Below, in pieces: positions 1 through 7,435 of a stretch of 10,321 nucleotides of DNA. A model generated the notes under the pieces. The model saw only the letters and a program-made list of their open reading frames with translations. It made no database searches and had not been told where the DNA came from. The DNA comes from an uncultured Opitutaceae bacterium. GTDB lineage: Bacteria; Verrucomicrobiota; Verrucomicrobiae; Opitutales; Opitutaceae. A program made the position numbers and the translations under genes. The stretch spans positions 1 through 10,321 of the forward strand of contig CAMLSH010000088.1 in NCBI GenBank assembly GCA_946482625.1, read 5' to 3'. Within the stretch, counting starts at the first letter, position 1, and every line of letters starts with the position of its first letter.

Positions 1-183
1 CTCGGCTACCGCTTCGTCGACACCGACGAGCGCATCGACTCCGTCCTCCGCGGCCACCGCAACCTCGGCCAGCGCGTGATCGGCATTTCCCTCACCGGCC
101 CGTACGCACGCGACGAAGCCGAAGCCATCGTCCAACGCACTCTCTCCGACCTGCTTCGTCCTCTTAACACCCCGCAGTCCTGA
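1..183 (+). CDS. 3' end of a gene; possible EpsI-like (exosortase-associated) protein, partial
   Basis: Frame 1 is open from the first base of the window to a TGA at 181-183, giving the last 60 residues of a protein whose start lies upstream. Codon use matches the downstream genes. The segment DSVLRGHRNLGQRVIGISL followed by an Ala/Glu-rich helix and a terminal DLL resembles, from memory, the C-terminal end of EpsI/DUF3485 proteins (a pattern like DSLxRGRxxGAxVRxS, then a helix). EpsI accompanies exosortases in exopolysaccharide loci, and the next genes (TPR protein, beta-barrel, OPX, Wzc) fit such a locus. The match is short and made by eye, so the family is a guess; the reading frame itself is secure. 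The gene sits 23 bases before the TPR gene, so the two are probably co-transcribed. Confidence 0.6.
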   Translation, partial: LGYRFVDTDERIDSVLRGHRNLGQRVIGISLTGPYARDEAEAIVQRTLSDLLRPLNTPQS

Positions 184-206
184 ACCGACCTGAACCGATT
201 CTCCCG

Positions 207-2795
207 ATGTTAAAATTCCTCCCCAAAAAACGCAGCACCCGCGTCATCGTCCTTCTCTGGTCCGCCGCCTTCCTCGTCGCGATCGCCATCGCGGGCTACT
301 ACTACTTCGCCAAGCCCGCCTATAAAACCTGGCGCGAAAAACGCGCCAACAGCATCGCTCGCGAACACCTCTCCCAAGGCGACTACCCCGCCGCCCTCGC
401 CGCTGCCCGCAAGGCCCTTCAATACAACCGCGCCAACGTCGACGCCTGGAAACTCGCCGTCGAGATCACCGAGAAACAGGAATCCCCCCAAGTCTTCGTT
501 TACCAGCAGGGCCTGGCCGGCGTGGAACCCACCTTGGAGAACAAGCTCAAGTTCATCCGCGTCGCCGTTAAGTACGGCGCCTATCCGCAGGCACTCGAAG
601 CCATCAATAAAATGGGCCCCGAAGCCGCCCAGTCCGTCGAATTCTACGAACTCGCCGCCCGCGTCAGTCAGGTCATGCGCAACCAGACCAAGGCCAAGTA
701 CTACCTCATGAGCCTGGTGAAGCTGCAGCCCGACAATAACAAAGCCCGCCTCGACCTCGCGCAAATCCGGCTCGTGGACGGCTTCGACGACAACAAGCCC
801 TCCATCCGCGCCGAAATCCGCGGCCTCTCCAACGACCCCGCACTCCGCGTCCGCGCCCTCAGCATCCTCCTCGCCGACGCCATCCAGGCCAAAAACGAGA
901 ACGAAACGCTCGAAGTCGCCAACCTCCTCAGCCTCGCACCCGACGTTCCCCCATCCACGCAGATGATGATCGCCGAGGCCTACCGGCAGACCGCCCCCAA
1001 ACGCCTCGCGCCGTACCTGGAAAACCTCAAAACCGCCTTCGCCGAAAAGCCCGAGGAAATCAGTCTCCTCGTCAGCTACCTGGCCTCCCACGGCATGAAC
1101 GCCGAAGCCCGCCAGTGGCTCGAATCGCTTTCCCCCAAGATCCGCGAAGACGAAGGCGTCCAGCTCTCTTACGCCGCCTCCCTCCTCACCTTCAAGGACT
1201 ACGCCCTTCTCGATAACTACCTCCGCCCGCTCAAGTGGACCGAGAACGAGTACGCCCGCCACGCCTTGCTCGCCTATTCCGCCCGCCAGCGCGGCGACGA
1301 CCGCGCCTTCAACGAAGCGTGGAAACTCGCCGTCATCGAAGCCGGCAGCAATCCCCGCCGCATCCAAGCCCTGCTCTCTCGGGCCACCACTTGGGGCTGG
1401 CAGGAACAACGCATCGAGCTGCTCTGGAAAAAATTCTCCATCGATCCCTCCGACAAAACCACCCGCCAGCAGATCGCCGCGTGGGAACGCGCCAAACAAA
1501 ACACCGTCGGGCTCAACCGCCTCTTCGGTCGCATCAACGAAAACTCACCCGGCGACCGCGAGGCCAAAAACGACTACACCTACACCAGCCTCCTGCTCGG
1601 CACTTCGCTCGACCGCGCCCACACCGACGCCCGGGAGAACTATAATTCCAATCCCAAGAACGCCTATTTCGCCACGACCTACGCGCTCTCCCTCTATAAA
1701 CAAAACAAGCCGCAGGAAGCCCTCCAGATTCTCGAAACGCTCGGCCTCGGCGCTCTTGCCTCCTCCGAGCGCACCCTCCTGCACGGCGTCTTCCTGATCG
1801 CCAACGGCCAGATCGACGAAGGCGTCGAACGCACCACCCACCTCAAACTCGATCAGTTCCTCCCCGAAGAACGCCGCCTCTATCAGGACGCCTCGGCCAT
1901 CGTCGCCAAAGCCCGCCGCGAACAAGCCACCATCGACCGTCTCGCCACCCTGGCCACCAACAACACCGCCAACTCCATCGAACGCAAAAGCTGGCTCCAG
2001 GCCCTCCCCGCCACCTACCGCAGCGACTCCGTCCAGCTCAGCCTCGCCGATTCGCTTTACGCGCTCGACGACTACCGCGGCCTCGAAACCACGCTCAAAA
2101 ACGAAAAGTGGAGCGAAAACGATTTCCTCCGCCTGACCTTGTTGGCCTACGCCCAGAAAAACCTCGGCAAAGAATCCGACTTCCTCGCCACCTGGCGTCT
2201 GGTCACCAGCACGGCCAACCGCCCCGAGCAACTCGCCGTCCTCGAGGACATCTGCGAGCGTTGGAACTGGTCCGTCGAACGTCTCGAAATCCTGAACCGC
2301 ATCGTCCAACGCGACCCGGCCGACACCAACGCCTTCACCCAGCTCGCCGATCACTACCGCCAGAACGGCCAGACCGCCGAACTCGCTCGCATCTACAACC
2401 TCCGCGTCGATGGCGATAGCGCCTCGCCCGAAGACAAGAGCCACTTCGCCTACTACAGCATCCTCACCAACACCAATCTCACCAAAGCCCACGTCTTCGC
2501 CAAACAAGCCTACGACGCCGCCGCGGAAGAGCCCTTCCACAAAAAGGCCTACGCGCTCTCCCTCTACAAACAGTCCCGTCCCTCGGATGCCGGGCGTGTC
2601 ATCGAAAAACTCGTCGCCATCGGCGAGACCGGCCCTGCCCAGCTCAACCTCCTGCGCGCCGCCATCAGCCTCGAACAAGGTCAGACCGCCGAAGCCCGCA
2701 ACTACCTCAATAGCTTCGACCGCGCCTCCGCCCTTCCGGAGGAAACCTCGCTCGCCGACACCCTCGCCAAAACCATCGCCGCGAAAAACACATGA
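207..2795 (+). CDS. Membrane-anchored TPR-repeat protein with internal duplication
   Basis: The 862-residue protein begins with a basic stretch (KKRSTR) followed by one hydrophobic segment at about residues 13-35. This predicts an N-in signal anchor with the rest in the periplasm. No lipobox cysteine is present. From about residue 45 on it is helical and Ala/Leu-rich with TPR-like pairs, for example EHLSQGDYPAALAAARKAL near 53-71 and YALSLYKQNKPQEALQILE near 492-510. Residues 302-564 and 593-855 are diverged copies of each other. TPR proteins usually scaffold protein complexes. Exosortase-type exopolysaccharide loci of Proteobacteria carry a large TPR lipoprotein (PrsT) in an equivalent place, so a role in assembling the export machine is a reasonable inference; this protein is a transmembrane version if so. 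The ATG at 207 is chosen because it precedes the anchor directly. No clear Shine-Dalgarno is visible. Confidence 0.85.
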   Translation: MLKFLPKKRSTRVIVLLWSAAFLVAIAIAGYYYFAKPAYKTWREKRANSIAREHLSQGDYPAALAAARKALQYNRANVDAWKLAVEITEKQESPQVFVYQQGLAGVEPTLENKLKFIRVAVKYGAYPQALEAINKMGPEAAQSVEFYELAARVSQVMRNQTKAKYYLMSLVKLQPDNNKARLDLAQIRLVDGFDDNKPSIRAEIRGLSNDPALRVRALSILLADAIQAKNENETLEVANLLSLAPDVPPSTQMMIAEAYRQTAPKRLAPYLENLKTAFAEKPEEISLLVSYLASHGMNAEARQWLESLSPKIREDEGVQLSYAASLLTFKDYALLDNYLRPLKWTENEYARHALLAYSARQRGDDRAFNEAWKLAVIEAGSNPRRIQALLSRATTWGWQEQRIELLWKKFSIDPSDKTTRQQIAAWERAKQNTVGLNRLFGRINENSPGDREAKNDYTYTSLLLGTSLDRAHTDARENYNSNPKNAYFATTYALSLYKQNKPQEALQILETLGLGALASSERTLLHGVFLIANGQIDEGVERTTHLKLDQFLPEERRLYQDASAIVAKARREQATIDRLATLATNNTANSIERKSWLQALPATYRSDSVQLSLADSLYALDDYRGLETTLKNEKWSENDFLRLTLLAYAQKNLGKESDFLATWRLVTSTANRPEQLAVLEDICERWNWSVERLEILNRIVQRDPADTNAFTQLADHYRQNGQTAELARIYNLRVDGDSASPEDKSHFAYYSILTNTNLTKAHVFAKQAYDAAAEEPFHKKAYALSLYKQSRPSDAGRVIEKLVAIGETGPAQLNLLRAAISLEQGQTAEARNYLNSFDRASALPEETSLADTLAKTIAAKNT
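1110..1898 (+). repeat. Copy 1 of internal duplication in the TPR protein
   Basis: Encodes residues 302-564. It shares the landmarks VQLS, KWxEN, LLAY, W-W and YALSLYKQ with the second copy at a nearly constant offset of 291, later 290, residues. By hand count, 24 of 59 positions are identical between residues 318-376 and 609-667. Confidence 0.75.
1983..2771 (+). repeat. Copy 2 of internal duplication in the TPR protein
   Basis: Encodes residues 593-855, the diverged partner of the copy at 1110-1898. The copies are about 263 residues long and align with only about one residue of net gap. The link between them, residues 565-592, is Thr/Asn/Ala-rich. Confidence 0.75.
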
Positions 2796-3095
2796 ACCGA
2801 AACGGGCGGACGCTGACCATTCGCCCGCTTCTCCCGGAACCGGCCACGCCCGCCAACGTCTCTGCGCCCTCACTCACGCCTGCCTCTGGCCACTCCTCCG
2901 ACCTTCCACCGTAACACGCCGCTCATGCTTTTGGATGAGGTATCACACCACTTGCCCGCCTTTTCCACGCCATCGTTCAGTGATTCCCCTACACGCCTTT
3001 CCGCCAATTGCTTTCAAAATGAAGATCGCGGTCACTAGGCCGTCTGGCCAATAAAGTCCCATCTCTCAACCGAACCCAACCAACGCCGCAATCAC
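2796..3095. other. 300-base intergenic region, likely operon boundary
   Basis: No credible gene is present. A weak hairpin follows the TPR stop at 2803-2827 (CGGGCG/CGCCCG, 13-base loop). The part from about 2920 to 3060 is visibly less GC-rich than the coding sequence. It holds a short inverted repeat TTCA-AAA-TGAA at 3013-3023, a GGCC-N4-GGCC element at 3038-3049, and a 10-base palindrome at 3091-3100 that covers the next start codon. A promoter for the downstream operon is expected here, but I found no -35/-10 pair or -24/-12 site that I would defend. Confidence 0.6.
2803..2827 (+). terminator. Weak hairpin after the TPR gene, possible terminator
   Basis: A 6-bp GC stem (2803-2808 pairs with 2822-2827) encloses a 13-base loop, 7 bases after the TGA. 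The 3' flank is CTTCTCCC rather than a T-tract, so this is at best a weak or factor-dependent stop. Confidence 0.25.
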
Positions 3096-4400
3096 GTGAT
3101 CACTGCACACCGCACCTCCCTCTGCGCCACTCTGCTGCTCGTCCCGGCCATCGCGTCCACCTGTTTTGGTTTCGCTGAAATCGCCCGCGGCTCGCTGCTC
3201 CTCCAGACCACCGGCTCTGTCACCTACGACTCCTACTTTATCGGCACGGTCGATAACGATCCCGACACGATCTACACCCTGTACCCGGCGCTGCGCTATA
3301 GCCGCAATGCCGGCCGCGGCACCATCAGCGCCTCCACCGGCGTCGCGTTCAACCGCTACGAGACCAATCAGGACCTCGATTCTGACGACCTTCGCGCCAG
3401 CTTCGGCGTCGAACTGCCCACGGTCGACGGCGCCCGCTTGGAAGGCAGCTTCAACGCCGGGTACAACGAAGCCACGACCGTCGATCTTTTCGTCAACGAT
3501 CGCGTCGCCTCGAAAAACTTGTCCACGAGTCTCGCCCTGAAGTACCGCCTCAACGACCGCATGCTTCTCAACGAGTCCCTCAGCTACACCAACTCGAAAC
3601 GCGAGCTGTACAGCGACCAAGAGGTGTTCTCGAACATGCTCGGCCTTACCTACCGGGGTTTCCTCCGTGGCAGTTCGCTCACCCTCTCCCACGGAATGAC
3701 GCTGACCAGCTCTTCCGGAGACAACTTCGTCGGCGTCGCCCTCGATCAGCAATCCCACAACCTCAGCCTCGGCCTTTCGCGGCCTCTGTACGGCGAGGTC
3801 ACCGGCTCGCTCAGTTACGGCTACAGTATGCTCCGCCGCTCTTCCGGCGAAACCACCAACGGCCAGACCAAGAGCAACAGCAGCTACGTCAGCGCCTCGA
3901 TCGAAGGCCCCTTCCTGCCGCGCAAACACTTTCCCAAGCTCACCAGCTCGGCCTCGCTCTCTTACTCCCAGTCGGCCACCGCCGGCATCAATGACGACGC
4001 CGGAAAATTTCTCGCAGGCAGCATGAGCATCGCGTGGGCCGCCCGCGAACGCACCAAGTTCAATGTCCGCGCCAGCCGGTCGATGGATCTCGCTGTCAAC
4101 GATCTCACCGTCGCCAACACCCGCGTCGGCGGTGGCTTCAACCAGCAGATCGGTCGCTCCACCCACCTGGCCGGCAACGTCGGTTACACCTGGAGCTCCT
4201 TCCGCGGCGTCGACCGCACCGACAACGTCCTCGATGCCGGCCTCGACCTCACCCGCGGCTTCAACAAGTACCTCAGCGCCAGCCTCGGCTACACGTATCA
4301 AGATAACAACAACACGTCCACGGGCTTCCAGCCTGGCCGCTTTCGCCCTCGCAATTACGAACGCCACACCGCCACCGGAAGCGTCACCGTCACGTTTTAA
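3096..4400 (+). CDS. Outer-membrane beta-barrel protein (EpsL/BBP2-like) of the export operon
   Basis: The 434-residue protein has a signal peptide of about 27 residues (hydrophobic core CATLLLVPAIAS, probable cleavage after GFA). The rest is dominated by alternating hydrophobic/polar strands separated by short polar turns, such as SLTLSHGMTLTSS, GSLSYGYSML and LSASLGYTYQDN. It ends in TVTF, with the C-terminal phenylalanine typical of proteins inserted by the BAM complex. The length would suit a barrel of roughly 16-18 strands. Such proteins sit beside OPX and Wzc genes in exopolysaccharide loci (EpsL-type porins in exosortase-linked systems), so a role as outer-membrane polymer channel is likely but inferred. 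The GTG at 3096 is the only start that retains the whole signal peptide; no in-frame ATG lies before residue 155 and no Shine-Dalgarno is seen. The OPX gene starts 17 bases after the stop codon. Confidence 0.8.
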   Translation: MITAHRTSLCATLLLVPAIASTCFGFAEIARGSLLLQTTGSVTYDSYFIGTVDNDPDTIYTLYPALRYSRNAGRGTISASTGVAFNRYETNQDLDSDDLRASFGVELPTVDGARLEGSFNAGYNEATTVDLFVNDRVASKNLSTSLALKYRLNDRMLLNESLSYTNSKRELYSDQEVFSNMLGLTYRGFLRGSSLTLSHGMTLTSSSGDNFVGVALDQQSHNLSLGLSRPLYGEVTGSLSYGYSMLRRSSGETTNGQTKSNSSYVSASIEGPFLPRKHFPKLTSSASLSYSQSATAGINDDAGKFLAGSMSIAWAARERTKFNVRASRSMDLAVNDLTVANTRVGGGFNQQIGRSTHLAGNVGYTWSSFRGVDRTDNVLDAGLDLTRGFNKYLSASLGYTYQDNNNTSTGFQPGRFRPRNYERHTATGSVTVTF

Positions 4401-4417
4401 TTCACCGTCCACTTCTC

Positions 4418-5092
4418 ATGCGCTCCTCGCTCCTCAGCTCCCTCGCACTTGCAGCGGCCCTCACCGGCACGATCGCCTGCGCCCAAGACTCTTCCTCCGC
4501 CAACCCAGGCGCCTCTCCCGGCAAGCCCGGCGCCAACGCACCCACGGTCAACGCGCCCCTCATCATGGCGACCGACCCCGGCTACCGCCTCTCGCTCGGT
4601 GACGAAATCGCCATCAGCGTTCACGGCGAGAGCGACATCTCCACGGCCCAGCGCATCGATAAAAAAGGCGCCATCCGCATGCCGTACGTCAACGAGGTGA
4701 ACCTCGCCGACAAAACCGTCCGCGAAGCCGAAAGCTTTATCGAACAGCTCTTGATCGAACGGAAACTCCTCAAAAGCCCCCTCGTCAGCATCACCGTCCG
4801 CGACTACGCCACCAACGAGGTCACCCTCACCGGTCGCGGCGTCCGCCAAGGCGTCTTCCCGATGCCCCGCGAGGTCGCCAGCATCGAAATCGTCGAACTC
4901 ATCACCCGCTACGGCGGCTTGGTGCCCAACGCCAAATCCAATGACGTGAAGGTCTACCGCAAAGACGAAACCGGCCGCGAGCAGGTCACCTCCGTCGATC
5001 TCGAAGCCATGTTGGCATCCAAGAAGAACGCCCTGAAAAGTTTTCTTATCTACCCTGGAGACCGCATCTACGTCGACGAGCGGTTGTTCTAA
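4418..5092 (+). CDS. Short polysaccharide export (OPX, Wza-type) protein
   Basis: The 224-residue protein has a signal peptide (about residues 1-22) ending in TIACAQ. The ACA|Q site suits signal peptidase I; a lipoprotein reading at C21 is possible but the T at -3 is poor for a lipobox. A Pro/Gly/Ala/Asn-rich linker runs to about residue 50. The polysaccharide export domain covers about 56-129: YRLSLGDEIAISVHGE, IDKKGAIRMPYV, then LLKSPLVSITVRDY. One SLBB-type domain covers about 134-224, starting EVTLTGRGVRQGVFPMP and ending YPGDRIYVDERLF. Wza of E. coli is about 380 residues, with further SLBB repeats and a C-terminal helix that forms the outer-membrane pore; both the extra repeats and the helix are absent here. 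The protein is probably periplasmic and works with the Wzc-like protein encoded next and with the beta-barrel encoded just before it. Confidence 0.9.
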   Translation: MRSSLLSSLALAAALTGTIACAQDSSSANPGASPGKPGANAPTVNAPLIMATDPGYRLSLGDEIAISVHGESDISTAQRIDKKGAIRMPYVNEVNLADKTVREAESFIEQLLIERKLLKSPLVSITVRDYATNEVTLTGRGVRQGVFPMPREVASIEIVELITRYGGLVPNAKSNDVKVYRKDETGREQVTSVDLEAMLASKKNALKSFLIYPGDRIYVDERLF

Positions 5093-5119
5093 GTCCCGAC
5101 ACTCTATCCAGGCCTGACC

Positions 5120-7315
5120 ATGTCCAAATCAGCTAAATCCACCTCCGCCAAACGCGGCCACGACCAGCCCGCCCAGACCAAGCCCGTGGGCGGCGGCCTT
5201 TCTCCCAAGAGCCTGCTCAACATGTTCCTGGAGCGCTGGTGGATCGGCCTGATCGTCGGCGCCGCCGTCGCCGCCGCTTTCGTCCTCGCCCAGCCCAAGC
5301 CTGAGCCCATCTACAAAACCGAGGTCAAACTCCTCTTCGAGCCCCAGAAGGACAAAGTCATCGGCATCACCGAGGTCGTCGACACCACCACCTCCTCCGC
5401 CCTCCAGCTCCAGCTCCACATCGAGCAGATGTACAGCACGACCTTCTACGAGTCCGTGCAAAGCTCCTTCACCCCGAAGGAGGTCGAGCAGATCCAGAGC
5501 GCTTATCGCAATCCCGACAACCCCACCGCTCCACCGCCGTCGCTCTCTCAGATCATCCGCCCCAACATCCGCATCGAACCCCAGCGCAGCACCACCATCC
5601 TGCGCATCACCGTCTGGAACCGCGACCCCGAGGCCGCCGCGCTCATCGCCAATAAATTCGCGCGCAAATACATCGATTTCACCATCGACCGCGCGATGAC
5701 CCAGACCAGCTCGGCCATCCTCTTCCTCCGCAACCAGGCCGACGAAAAACGCGCCGAGATGGAAGCCATCGAACGCGAGAAACAGGACTTCCGCGCCCAA
5801 AACAACATGGCCGCCCTCGGTGAAAACAAAGGCGTCGTCCAACAAAAGGTCGGCATGCTCGGCAGCTCCCTCGCCGACGCCGAACTTCGTCAGACCAATC
5901 TCCGCACCCTTCTCGAATCCATCGAGGACTACCAAAAGAACGGCCGCAATCTCATGGAGATCGCCGAGATCGCCTCCTTCGGAAACGTCACCGAGATGAA
6001 AAACCGCATCGACTCCCTGCGCGCGATGCGCCGGCAGCTCGAAGAGCGCTACCTCGAAAATCATCCTCGCATGATCGAAAACCAGCTCGCCATGGAAGAC
6101 GCCGAAGCCGGTTACAAGGCCGCGGTCGAACTCGCCATCGCCGAACTCAAAAACCGTTTCAACTTCGCCAAACAGCACGAGCAACGTCTGCGCGTCGACT
6201 ACGCCGAAGCCGAAAAGCAGGCGCAGGAACTCGATAAGATCACCCTCCGCTACAAGTTCCTCGAGGACGAAGCCTCGATCAAGAACACCAACTACCAGAG
6301 CATCCTCGCCCGTCTCAGCGAGACCAGCATCGTCCAGCAGCTCGACAACGTTAACATCAAGATCCTCGACAAGGCCCCCGTCCCCAGCTTCCCCGACACC
6401 GGCACGCCCAAGGAAGTCATCAAGCAGGCGGTCGCCATCGCCTTCGTCCTGTTCATCGGCATCCCCATCGGTCTCGGCTTCCTGGATACCCGCGTCAAAT
6501 CCAGCTCCGACATCGAATCCGGCCTCAACCAGACCCTCCTCGGCGGCATCAAGGCCATGAAACGCCTCAGCGAAACTGAGCGCCCCAACGTCTTCCGCCT
6601 CGGCAAGGACGAAGCCCTCTCCGAAGCCTACCGCGGCGTCTTCAGCGAAGTCGAAATCCGCTCCATCGTTCCCTACCCGAAGCGCATTCTCTTCACCTCC
6701 AGCATTCCCAGCGAAGGCAAGAGTCTCACCGCCTCCAACATGGCCGCCGTCTTCGCCGCCCACGGCAAAAAGACCCTCCTCGTCGACGGCGATTTCCGCC
6801 GCCCCACCCTCCGCCGCTACTTCGGCACCCAGGCCGGCGTCGGTCTACTTCCGTGGCTTCGCGAAAACGGCTCCAATGCCGATGCCGTGGTCGATCCCAA
6901 GAAAATGGGCATCGTCTCGATCAGCCCCGGCCTCGACCTGCTTCCCGCCGGCGACGCCATCAAGAACCCGACCGAGGTCATCGACCAGCTCGCGCACTGC
7001 GACTTGTTCAACAAACTCTCGAAGATCTACGACCTCGTCATCATCGACACGCCGCCCGCCGCCGTCTTCCCGGACGCGCTTCTCCTCTCCCGCTTCTGCT
7101 CCGAGCTCATCTACGTCTGCCGCTTCAAGACCGTCCGCAAGGCCGTCATCCGCAAGGCGCTCGATAAGTTCAACGAGTCCGGCATCAACATCCTCGGCGT
7201 CGTCCTTAACTGCATGCCTCACGCCTCCGTCATGAATTACGGATACGACGGCTACGGCGCCTACAAAGCCGACTACTACAAGTCGTACCAAGGCGAAAAA
7301 GCGGAATCCAAATAA
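5120..7315 (+). CDS. Wzc-type polysaccharide co-polymerase with C-terminal BY-kinase
   Basis: The 731-residue protein has the full PCP-2a layout. A basic cytoplasmic start is followed by a Wzz-like region with a first membrane segment at about 40-58 (WWIGLIVGAAVAAAFVLA). A long periplasmic, partly coiled-coil section spans about 190-400. A GNVR-like stretch with the Pro-rich KAPVPSFPDTGTP at 419-430 precedes the second membrane segment at about 435-455. The kinase carries Walker A SSIPSEGKS (527-535), Walker A' LLVDGDFRRP (553-562) and Walker B LVIIDTPP (639-646). The tail has seven tyrosines (707, 709, 712, 715, 719, 720, 723), the expected autophosphorylation cluster. By family it controls polymer length and export through cycles of tyrosine phosphorylation and links the inner membrane to the OPX protein. 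It starts 27 bases after the OPX stop and a strong terminator follows, so it is the last gene of its operon. Confidence 0.95.
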   Translation: MSKSAKSTSAKRGHDQPAQTKPVGGGLSPKSLLNMFLERWWIGLIVGAAVAAAFVLAQPKPEPIYKTEVKLLFEPQKDKVIGITEVVDTTTSSALQLQLHIEQMYSTTFYESVQSSFTPKEVEQIQSAYRNPDNPTAPPPSLSQIIRPNIRIEPQRSTTILRITVWNRDPEAAALIANKFARKYIDFTIDRAMTQTSSAILFLRNQADEKRAEMEAIEREKQDFRAQNNMAALGENKGVVQQKVGMLGSSLADAELRQTNLRTLLESIEDYQKNGRNLMEIAEIASFGNVTEMKNRIDSLRAMRRQLEERYLENHPRMIENQLAMEDAEAGYKAAVELAIAELKNRFNFAKQHEQRLRVDYAEAEKQAQELDKITLRYKFLEDEASIKNTNYQSILARLSETSIVQQLDNVNIKILDKAPVPSFPDTGTPKEVIKQAVAIAFVLFIGIPIGLGFLDTRVKSSSDIESGLNQTLLGGIKAMKRLSETERPNVFRLGKDEALSEAYRGVFSEVEIRSIVPYPKRILFTSSIPSEGKSLTASNMAAVFAAHGKKTLLVDGDFRRPTLRRYFGTQAGVGLLPWLRENGSNADAVVDPKKMGIVSISPGLDLLPAGDAIKNPTEVIDQLAHCDLFNKLSKIYDLVIIDTPPAAVFPDALLLSRFCSELIYVCRFKTVRKAVIRKALDKFNESGINILGVVLNCMPHASVMNYGYDGYGAYKADYYKSYQGEKAESK

Positions 7316-7339
7316 CCCCCGCCCGCCCACTTGGGCCCG

Positions 7340-7384
7340 CGCCGCTGCCGGACATCCTTTTGTGATTTCCGGCAGCGCCGTTTT
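7340..7384 (+). terminator. Rho-independent terminator of the beta-barrel/OPX/Wzc operon
   Basis: A perfect 10-bp stem, CGCTGCCGGA at 7343-7352 pairing with TCCGGCAGCG at 7368-7377, encloses a 15-base loop. Beyond one C-C mismatch, two more pairs extend it to 7340 and 7380. TTTT at 7381-7384 follows directly. A small GCCC/GGGC stem lies just upstream at 7325-7336. The position, 25 bases after the stop of the co-polymerase gene, fits an operon end. Confidence 0.85.
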
Positions 7385-7435
7385 CAACAGGCTCGCACCG
7401 CCACTCTCCCGCCACCGTTCAACCAGCCGACCGCA

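Noticed and set aside
210..1499. Long open frame on the - strand opposite the TPR gene (another at 1545-2873)
   Set aside because: The protein is Gly/Glu/Val/Phe-rich low-complexity sequence with no recognisable motif. It is the expected mirror of C-ending codons on the + strand gene, which has real family features.
2925..3038. 37-codon frame (MLLDEV...) in the gap, a possible leader peptide
   Set aside because: No ribosome-binding site, no recognisable features, and a length expected by chance; it would need conservation to be believed.
2410..3054. 214-codon + strand frame overlapping the TPR end and running into the gap
   Set aside because: Ser/Pro/Thr/Arg-rich out-of-frame reading of the TPR gene; the tail in the gap has no family features and its codon use is unlike the neighbours.
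2940..3060. Sigma-54 or sigma-70 promoter before the beta-barrel gene
   Set aside because: TTGC at 2952-2955 and TTGC at 3008-3011 lack a GG at the required spacing for sigma-54, and TTGCTT at 3008-3013 has no acceptable -10 sequence about 17 bases on.
3066..4412. 448-codon - strand frame opposite the beta-barrel gene
   Set aside because: Same mirror effect; the + strand frame has a signal peptide, strand pattern and C-terminal Phe, while the reverse reading has only Gly/Ala/Val/Glu-rich sequence.
5129..6763. 544-codon - strand frame opposite the co-polymerase gene
   Set aside because: The + strand encodes unmistakable Walker motifs and a tyrosine tail; the reverse reading is an Asp/Gly/Glu/Leu-rich artefact of codon bias.
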